From Plectrocnemia conspersa (taxonomy: Eukaryota; Arthropoda; Insecta; Trichoptera; Polycentropodidae), in assembly GCA_009617715.1 (NCBI GenBank), contig VTFK01000332.1, positions 597,380 through 661,379 of the forward strand: 64,000 nt of DNA, written 5' to 3'. The notes beneath the pieces are model-generated. The model was not told the origin of the DNA. It worked only from the letters and a program-made list of their open reading frames with translations, and ran no database searches. A program made the translations under genes and the position numbers. Below are positions 56,525 through 64,000 of the stretch, one piece after another (within the stretch, counting starts at the first letter, position 1; every line of letters starts with the position of its first letter).

Positions 56525-59500
56525 ATAAATATATTTATATACAGCACATACAAAACGTGGACAATCAATCTTTTCACTCGACTGAGGCGGACATGTGTTT
56601 CGCAAATTAGTAAAGTCGAATGGTTGCTGTGTTTTATAGATGTGATAGATTTGATTTTACTATGAGTGGCACCATAACCGATTGCGTTATGTTTATTAGA
56701 ATAATATTTATACAATAATTTTCAAACAATCTTAATAAAAAAATGTACGGATTTTTTATTTATTTTAATGTACTTCCAGATATTGTCTGATGTAATCAAA
56801 TTGTATCTTATGTATCTGTTTTGTATGTAAGATCAGTAATAATAAAGGTAATTTTTTAATTGTAATCTTGACCGATTACTTCAAATAAGAATATCATAAA
56901 TTAATTTAATTATAAAATCACCCAAATAAATAAAGTCAATGGTGATTTTTAAATCAAATATAAATTTAATATGAAATAAATAATAAAATAGTTGGTTTAT
57001 TACAAATGTATTAAAATAGGAAAGTACAGGACCTTTTTTTAAAAAGTATATAGACGCGAACGTCTTATTAAATTCACATTCGATTACGAATTTATACTAG
57101 CCATACTTTTACTCTGCTTACAACTTATAAGTAACCAGAATTCAACTGAACTTGCAGTAAGCGGAGCTACACCGAGATCGACCGAAACGATCCAAAAAAA
57201 AAACAACAAAGCAAAAGCTTCCCACTTCATATCCGACTAGGTTAAATTACAAATTAATTCGGAATAAACCAATTTTTAGAGACTTTAAAACTTTGTAACC
57301 CCAACAAGGCTACAATATAATAATTGCACGAATTTTACTGGAATTTAAAAATATTACCAATAGAAATTAACACGCGATTTTAAGGTTTTACAGTTTTAAT
57401 GATAATTTCAAGTTTTTTATTTAATTAATTAAAACAAGATGGTTTCGCGTGATTTGAGAATACTTTATTTTATAATATTAAACTAATAATAATATTTTAT
57501 GAGTTTTTTCTTTCATACATATTTTATTTTTTATTTTACTTGCAATTTTTTTTTTTTTGTATTGTTTTTTGACCATTGTGATGCATTGGGGAAATCTGTC
57601 ACTATGGTCTTAATTTTATTTAAATATATTATTCGTATCATATATTTCTATAAAGTACATAAAATAATATTTAAATTGAAACATATTAAAGTTATTTAAT
57701 TTGATACTCATTATAATTGTTTTATAATTCATAAAGCCCTTTAAAAAATTATAAATTTTTTTTGACACAAATTAATTCATTAAATTCCTGAAATTTAAGA
57801 TCAAACCAAAACGGAATGTTTTGATTTATGTATATTTTTCTCTTTACCACAAATCGTTTTTTTTTTTGACATAGTTGCTATTTGTCTTAAGTCGGTAATG
57901 TCAATGATAATCGTACACTTATATATTTCACGGAATAAATTAATTAGTAGCATTAGTTTATGCCAGATAAGAAGTATCTAGAAAACAAAAACATCATTAG
58001 TAATATAATCCAGATGTTGTAAATTGTCAAAGTGTACTTTTATATTATTTCATTTTTATTTTAATTCTCCTAAGCTTATTAACTTATATTGCAGACTTCA
58101 AATAAATAAACGTTTCAATATCTAATGAAATAAAGTAATACATATATGTTAATATATTATTTATAATATTGTAGGATCACGAAAATATTTTTAAGAATAT
58201 CAATATTAGCTTAGTAAGTAGTTATTTACACTCATTATGCAAATTATGCAAATAAAAGACATTTTTTATTTAATTTATTTTTTTAAGTATTACAGGAATT
58301 GGATTTGGTGTTGAGGTATTCAATTTTATGTTTATTTGTATTTTTATTAAAACTAGACATAATTTTAATTAAATAATAATATTTTACATTTTTTCAGAAT
58401 ACGAATATAAGCTTGAAATTGTTCCTAATATCACAAATAAATAAGGCTTTAAATATGTATTTCAAAAAATTTAATTTTGCGTTGTATTCAATTTCATATT
58501 GAAACTGATTTTTATTTTGCTATTTCTCGGTTTTTAATAAAATATCTTGCGATTTTAATTTGATATTTTTTTTTTTTAATTTTTAATTATCATTATCAAA
58601 AATTCGGTATTAGCATTTAAACATAAAACTTATATTTTTTAGTTATTAAGAGCCAATTTTAACCACTCTTCATTTTTCGGAGGACAGTTTTTATCTGGTT
58701 TTTAGCAGCAATTAAAGATTGTTTTTTTTATGAAACTTATTCTTTGATTGTTTGCTACATTATTCGACTCAAAACTTATTTATAAATCTCCCAGAAATTC
58801 CTAATTAAAAAACCGAAAACAAAATATCCTAATAAAATAAGTCTAATAAGAACTACTAATTATATATCATCTCGTTATATGTGATAAATAAAACAACCCA
58901 CAAATAGAAATAATGCAAAAAATATACAGAATGTTATTTATGTTTCTTAAATTAACATAATTGTTAAATTAATATATTAATCTTTGTTCGGTGTATGTAT
59001 GTTAATATTTTATATAAAGATACATCTTACCAATATCGAAGTGGACAAGTTGGCAGTTGTCACATTCTTCATCATGTGTTATGACAGCCTAAATGTTTTT
59101 TTATTTAGTGTTCATTAAGTTTATATGCTATAAGCACATGATTGTTTTTCTCAAAAATTAAAAACAGTGAATTTAAATAAACGAGAGATGTCTATTAAAA
59201 AAAATCTAATAAGGTAAGTTCTCGCATAAGTTGATTATAATATACTAGATAGTTTAGCTATGACTCTAAGTCAGTCTTGATGGAAACAAATGACAACTGT
59301 AAACTGCTGGCAACTCTGATTTCTTTCTATTGAATTAGATTTATACAAAGACATAAACAAATGGTTAAGTAAGACATAGATTAATCACAGTTGTAAATTA
59401 AAGTTTAAAGTTAAGACAACCTTGTGTTTTTAAGCATAAATTGGTTTTTTTATCTAAATTTATATTGATAAGTTAGCTCAATTTATTTTTGCAACTGAAA

Positions 59501-60000
59501 AATTTTAAAGTTAAATTAAAGTATTAATAAGTGTGTAAAGTAAATATTTGCAAAAAAAGTTGGGAAACAAATATATGCTTTATACTATTTTTGTGGATAC
59601 AGATCAGTGAGTATTGACGTAGTTTTTACAATTGAAATCTATATTTATAATTTAGAAAAAAGCTAAGAAAATATTTACAATATAGATCCATTGATCTGCG
59701 TGTTGTATTAAACATCACCCCGAAAAAGATAATTAATTAATACGGTTTCGTTTAATAGATAACCTTGATACAAATCTAGAAATCTTGCGTTTGTACTTGT
59801 TACGTAGTATGTTAGTGAGTTGTCTTATCTTTTTACTATAATTCATTCTTGGCAGTGATTTTGGAAAAAATCTCTTTACAAGTTTATAAATATCTTAATT
59901 TTTTTACATATGAAAAATCACATTTTAACGCGAGACAATATCGATTTGTTTCTTGAAAATAACTTTCAAGTTCAGATTTTCAGTTTTAAAAAATCACTTC
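56525..60000. other. Long AT-rich spacer
   Basis: About 3.5 kb of A/T-rich sequence. A modest patch at 57040-57240 is the only part with mixed composition. No gene, repeat copy or transposon end is recognised. Confidence 0.5.
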
Positions 60001-60004
60001 GCTA

Positions 60005-60510
60005 ACGTACAAATACAGTGTTACACGAAAACCGCTGACAGCTTTTCATAGTTTTCTCTTCTAAACAGTCATAATAAGTTCTAATTACGCGAACAGGTGC
60101 GTTGATTTTTTATTTTCGTTCGATATTATTTATTAGCGCAAATTAGATGAGATACGTTTCGCCATCAATACGCTTTCCCGCGTGTGATATTTCATTTACG
60201 CTCCTATTTATTTGTAGAGAATTTATATTTAAGATCTATTTATTGTAGACAAAAAAAATGTTTAGTGAGAAAAAAATAAAACATTTCCAACAATGTGTAT
60301 AAATAGCAAAGCGTTCGGCACAGCAAAGTGTATCTTTCGTAAATTAGCTATTTGAAACTCAAATCAGGCAAGTTGTTTCATTCATTTGTGAGGTTTGATT
60401 GAAAATTAATTTGTTCGAAACCAAACAGTTTTAAAGCGGATACGTGACGTGCTTTTCAAACTGTTTTCGTTTGCGGACGTCGAGAAATTGCCGGGATATA
60501 AATAATGCAT
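60005..60510. other. Moderately GC-richer patch
   Basis: Scattered mixed sequence, for example GCGGATACGTGACGTGC and GTTTGCGGACGTCGAG. Function unknown. Confidence 0.25.
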
Positions 60511-60964
60511 TACGAATATATCATTAGATTATATCTAAAATGTGAGATAGACAAAATCATATTTATGTAATACGTACTTGACTTTTATATACTAAATTAA
60601 ATTGTACCTTTACTCTTCGATATATTTTATCAATAAAAAAATATTGTAATAAAAAAAAAGAATAAATTTATTATTCTGAAAAATATTTATGGTCTTATTA
60701 GTCCATTAATCATCTCAAATTTTAATTTGAATTCTGAGAGGTTTGAAGTGATTACTTGACTGGACCAGAACAGATAAATAATAATCCCCAAAAAAGTAAC
60801 CTTATTTGTGAACTATACAAAACTATTAATTTAATAAAAAAAATATAATTGCTTGTTATGGAGTAACATCAGCAAAAATATTTTTATTAAATGATAAGCC
60901 ATCCAAAATAATTAATAATATGCATTTTTATACTAATCATTTTATATTATCACTTGTAGGTATT

Positions 60965-61035
60965 TATTATATCTGATTGATTTACTCAGTTGGTACAAAC
61001 TTACCCCGTTATAACGCATTGGGCTTACGCGTGTA
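60965..61035 (+). repeat. Dispersed repeat A, copy 2
   Basis: TCTGATTGATTTACTCAGTT, then GGTACAAACTTACCCCGTTA and TAACGCATTGGGCTTA, align with 10967-11032. TACTCAGTTGGTAC is a clear A-box-like word, better kept than in copy 1. Confidence 0.55.
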
Positions 61036-61304
61036 AAGTTACGGAAAATTTAAAAACAAATAAAAATAAAATTAAATATATATCATCGGATTTATTTTTT
61101 GTGGCATATTCAAGTGTAATCTCAGTCAAGTAATATAATTAGTTACGCGTAAAAGTATAAAAATTAAAAAAAAATATTAATTCAAGAAAATATTTAAATC
61201 ACTGCAATTAAAAAATATTTTTTGTCTGGATTTGTTCGCTGCAGTGCAATTTATAAAAGTTGTTTGGTAATAGCTACGTAGTTATAAAGTATTATAAATA
61301 AGAT

Positions 61305-61400
61305 CAGTGATCGAGGTGCCGCCGGTCGTCGTCTTTTCCTCGCAGCCGCCACATTAGAATTGTCACAGCAGAGCGTCGCCTAGCTTTTACCAAATAAATC
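61305..61400. other. Short GC-rich island
   Basis: GATCGAGGTGCCGCCGGTCG, then TCGTCTTTTCCTCGCAGCCG, sits isolated in A/T-rich DNA. It opens with the palindromic TGATCAGTGATCG-like words. Unknown. Confidence 0.3.
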
Positions 61401-61404
61401 AGTT

Positions 61405-62040
61405 CTCTATTAAGAATATACTAAAATCGAGATAAGCGTTAATATATTGCAAAAAAAATTGTTTTATATCTCACAAGGAAAAACTAATTATTATACATTA
61501 CTACTAATTAAATTAAATTTTTGAGTAACTAATATAAATGTGTTATGAGACATTTTTAGTTGAAAAATGTTGAGCCAAGTTTTATTAATGTAAGATCATT
61601 AACAACAGCTATATATTAATAAAATAAATATATTTTTAAGTATAAAATTACGTTAGGTGTAAATTTAAGTGTATTTTTCGCAGAAAAGAATTAATATATT
61701 TTTAATTTATTTTATTTATGAACATCAATAAGTTTATGTTTTTTATATACCAGCGCTACAGGAAGTGTCTAATCCATCTTTTGCGAAACGCACATAAATA
61801 TGGTCAGTTCCGAGTTATAAATATATGTATAAAAAATGTACTGTGATCACAAAAGTGAAATAACTGACTCAGCTACTATGAATTACGACATTATTTTAGT
61901 GTTATTAAAAATATTTTAAAGTTTGTTTTGATTAATGGAATATAAGCGTAATTTTTGTAAATTATTTATTACCCATTTAAAAATAGAATTATTCATTAAA
62001 AACAATTATATATGTTATTTTTTAATTTTATGGATGATTG
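61405..62040. other. AT-rich spacer
   Basis: No recognised feature. Confidence 0.5.
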
Positions 62041-62048
62041 TACTAAAC

Positions 62049-62694
62049 CAGTGATTCCCATAGTGGTCTATATCGACCCCCAGGGGTCTATGATAACCTG
62101 CAAGGGGTCTACGTCAGCGAAAAAAAATTTGGGGGTCCATGAAATAAAAATGGGGGTCCACTGAAGTGGATCTCAACAACCACTGATAGTACCTATCTAC
62201 TTACATTATAATCTTATAAAATACAGACATATACATTATTTATAAAAGTACATATGAAGTAAAAAAAAAATTATTATATATGTTTATAAAATTGTGTAAG
62301 TTGTAGGATGCAGGCATTCGCTTTGTGGTCGCAATAAATTTTGAACCTGTAAAAACCTGCACATAATGATATACCACCGTGATTCTCAAAGTGGTCTATA
62401 TCGACCCCTAGGTGTCGACGACGACCTGCAAGGGGTCCATGTCAGTGAAAAATAAAATTGGGGATCCATGAGATGTAAATGTGGGTGACTTTATTTTTGG
62501 CTTTCAATGAATGGAATAATCCACATACACAGATTGTAGAAATCTTTCAAAGTGAGTAGCACGATACCAGCTGTCAAAAACACATTTGAAGTTGATGAAT
62601 TTGCAAAAAATCAATATCAAGCAAGCAGGGGGTCTACCCAAAACCGAAAAACATGGCAAGTGGTCTACGAGACAAAAAAGTTTAGGGACCTCTG
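62049..62694. mobile_element. hAT-family non-autonomous element with perfect 8-bp duplication
   Basis: TACTAAAC at 62041-62048 is repeated exactly at 62695-62702. The element starts CAGTGATTCCCATAGTGG and, read inward from the right, CAGAGGTCCCTAAACTTTTT; both begin CAG as hAT ends do. The first about 110 bases (GTGGTCTATATCGACCCC, GACCTGCAAGGGGTC) are repeated in direct orientation near 62384-62495, so the element has an internal duplication or is a merger of two copies. GGGGGTC phrases recur near the right end. No transposase is present. Confidence 0.8.
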
Positions 62695-62704
62695 TACTAA
62701 ACTA

Positions 62705-63120
62705 TTGAACACTTTAATTACAACTCAAAAATATTTCGTTAAAAACTGTGGAAGAAAACCCTAAATAAACTTAATTACTGTTCATATTATTCAATATTTT
62801 TATTAATTCGTAAATATTTATGTTAATATGATAAATATTTGTTTCTTGATTTTGCTTTAAAAGATATTATTAAAAACACAAAGATTATAGCTACAAGGAA
62901 TTGTTTATGATTCAGTAAAAGATATGCCGGAATAGATAGAATATTGGTTTACATCGTCGCGTCGCCTAGTATTGAATTACTTAATTGAAAAAATCACTTT
63001 AAATATTTATTATTTATATTAATATAGAAGCAATGGTGAAAAACAAACCCCTTTTCCAAGAACTGCTTTATATATTGTTCAATCTACAAAATCGACCGAT
63101 TTACATACATACTGCCTGCT
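62705..63120. other. AT-rich spacer
   Basis: No recognised feature. Confidence 0.5.
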
Positions 63121-63125
63121 AAGAA

Positions 63126-63151
63126 GGGAGGGAGGGGGGGGGGGGTAAGGG
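63126..63151 (+). repeat. G-run with G-quadruplex potential
   Basis: GGG-A-GGG-A-G12-TAA-GGG: four or more G-tracts with loops of 1-3 bases, in a region otherwise poor in G. Confidence 0.8.
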
Positions 63152-63288
63152 AAAAATCATAACAAAATTAAAAATGTCTGCATATTACAATATGTTTTAA
63201 AATAATGATAGCTATTCTTATCGATATTACTATGTACTTTTAATGTAAGAAGACTGATCAAAGTATATTCAAACCAAATTTTGGTTAA

Positions 63289-63385
63289 TAAGAGAGCAAA
63301 AAAAATTTATCACTTCTCAGAAGACAAAAATTCACGTCAAAAGCAATAGAATAGTGTTTTGCTTCCGTCGCATTGGGAACTCTCG
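63289..63385 (+). repeat. Dispersed repeat F, copy 4
   Basis: AGAGAGCAAAAAAAATTTAT, CACTTCTCAGAAGACAAAAA and TTCACGTCAAAAGCAATAGA. It lies immediately before repeat G copy 2. Confidence 0.7.
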
Positions 63386-63401
63386 GTCTCAGTATCCTTT
63401 A

Positions 63402-63690
63402 GAATAATATATTTATTGTGAAAGTACTACCTAGAAAGTGGGTGCTTTTGAAGGCAATGTTCCGCTCCTTTTATTTATTGCATAATATGTATAAAAAGCT
63501 TATGAATATACCTAAAATACATCAGTATGTAGGTACACCACAAACAACTGTAGTTTAGTTCAGATTCATTATTTGAGGTCGGTTTTTACTTTTTTTATAA
63601 ATTTCTTGTTATGATTTTTTCAGAGTTAGGCCTCTCAAGAAGAACGGCCCCCTCTTCCACCCTCTCGGTAGGCCTGATTCCAGTATCTAG
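63402..63690 (+). repeat. Dispersed repeat G, copy 2
   Basis: It matches 53200-53440: GGGTGCTTTTGAAGGCAATG, CTAAAATACATCAGTATGTA and CAACTGTAGTTTAGTTCAGA. It has an extra insert of about 35 bases at 63465-63505 and a longer GC-rich tail (AACGGCCCCCTCTTCCACCC). Confidence 0.75.
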
Positions 63691-63699
63691 AACGGCTTT

Positions 63700-64000
63700 A
63701 TATATACCCTAAATAAGTGATACTTAAATAATACAATAGAAAAAAGGTTTAATTTTACATTTAATAGGAAAAAAAAATTTACGTCATAGGATTTATATCA
63801 ACTAAAGTTAAATTATCAATTGTATCAAGCATTGTTATTAAATTCTATATTTAATGTTTCAATCTATAGATTGCTTGTGATTCAAACTATGCATTAAAAA
63901 CATAAAATATATTGTGAATAGAATAGACATTTGCGGTTTTATCGCAAAGTTTTCACTTTATTTCCGATGACTCACCGATTCACTAATAAAGCTTATGCGT
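63700..64000. other. AT-rich spacer to window end
   Basis: No recognised feature. Confidence 0.5.

Noticed and set aside
62049..62187. Shorter hAT unit ending at CAACCACTG
   Set aside because: The right end looks like CAGTGGTT inverted, but the flanking 8 bases do not match, whereas the 646-bp unit has a perfect duplication.
62552..62764. 70-codon open frame at the hAT element
   Set aside because: It runs across the right end of the hAT element into flanking DNA, so it cannot be an element or host gene.
1..64000. CRISPR arrays, operons and ribosome binding sites
   Set aside because: No regularly spaced repeats and no bacterial gene layout; the DNA is clearly eukaryotic.
1..64000. Known conserved insect microRNAs (let-7, bantam, miR-1, miR-9, miR-124 and similar)
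   Set aside because: None of the mature sequences I could recall was seen on either strand; a proper search was not possible.

Overview
The window is strongly AT-rich (by eye about 70-75% A+T) eukaryotic DNA, full of poly-A/poly-T runs and stop codons in all frames. There is no operon structure, no ribosome-binding-site logic, and no long intact gene. The transposon content (Tc1, mariner, pogo-type, piggyBac-like and hAT DNA elements, plus jockey-type non-LTR retrotransposons) fits an arthropod, most probably an insect. The order cannot be fixed from this sequence. The window reads as intergenic or long-intron DNA. No host protein-coding gene is identified with confidence; two short candidate exons are listed with low confidence (24894-25055 and 35577-35759).

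Layout. 1-1.75 kb: a reverse transcriptase (RT) remnant cut at its upstream end by a decayed Tc1 element. 4.1-5.7 kb: jockey endonuclease and RT pieces in swapped order, next to a second RT remnant. 7.5-7.9 kb: a compact hAT-like element built on a GGAGTC-type hexamer. 10.7-13.8 kb: a tRNA-like SINE fragment, members of dispersed repeats A and B, a GC-rich hairpin, a piggyBac-like element with TTAA duplications, another RT remnant and a MITE end. 20.2-21.7 kb: a promoter-plus-short-reading-frame module (repeat C), a second hexamer element fragment, an RT remnant and repeat D. 27.3-27.8 kb: repeat E. 31.8-32.7 kb: a mariner remnant and repeats D and F. 34.3-36.4 kb: a TA-flanked MITE, an ACCGGTAT-rich stretch, a GC-rich open frame and a pogo-type MITE. 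46.0-47.8 kb: a jockey 3' end split by a Tc1-like element that keeps a spliced helix-turn-helix coding start. 53-55.7 kb: repeats G, D and C. 60.9-63.7 kb: repeat A, an hAT element with a perfect 8-bp target duplication, a G-run, and repeats F and G.

Between the transposons are islands of visibly higher GC and complexity (for example 5.9-6.5, 14.4-14.7, 18.1-18.4, 22.3-22.9, 28.9-29.2, 30.7-31.0, 33.2-33.5, 35.4-35.8, 40.4-40.9, 48.2-49.2 and 53.6-54.0 kb). They lack convincing reading frames and stand out from the AT-rich background. They are the best candidates for conserved non-coding or regulatory sequence; that role is inferred from composition only.

The most unusual items are: repeat C, a two-copy module that keeps the same reading frame in both copies and in one copy has paired CCAAT-type boxes just upstream of an ATG; the piggyBac-like element with three copies of a GGTCGATATATCGACC-type palindrome; and the nested Tc1-like element inside the jockey 3' end.
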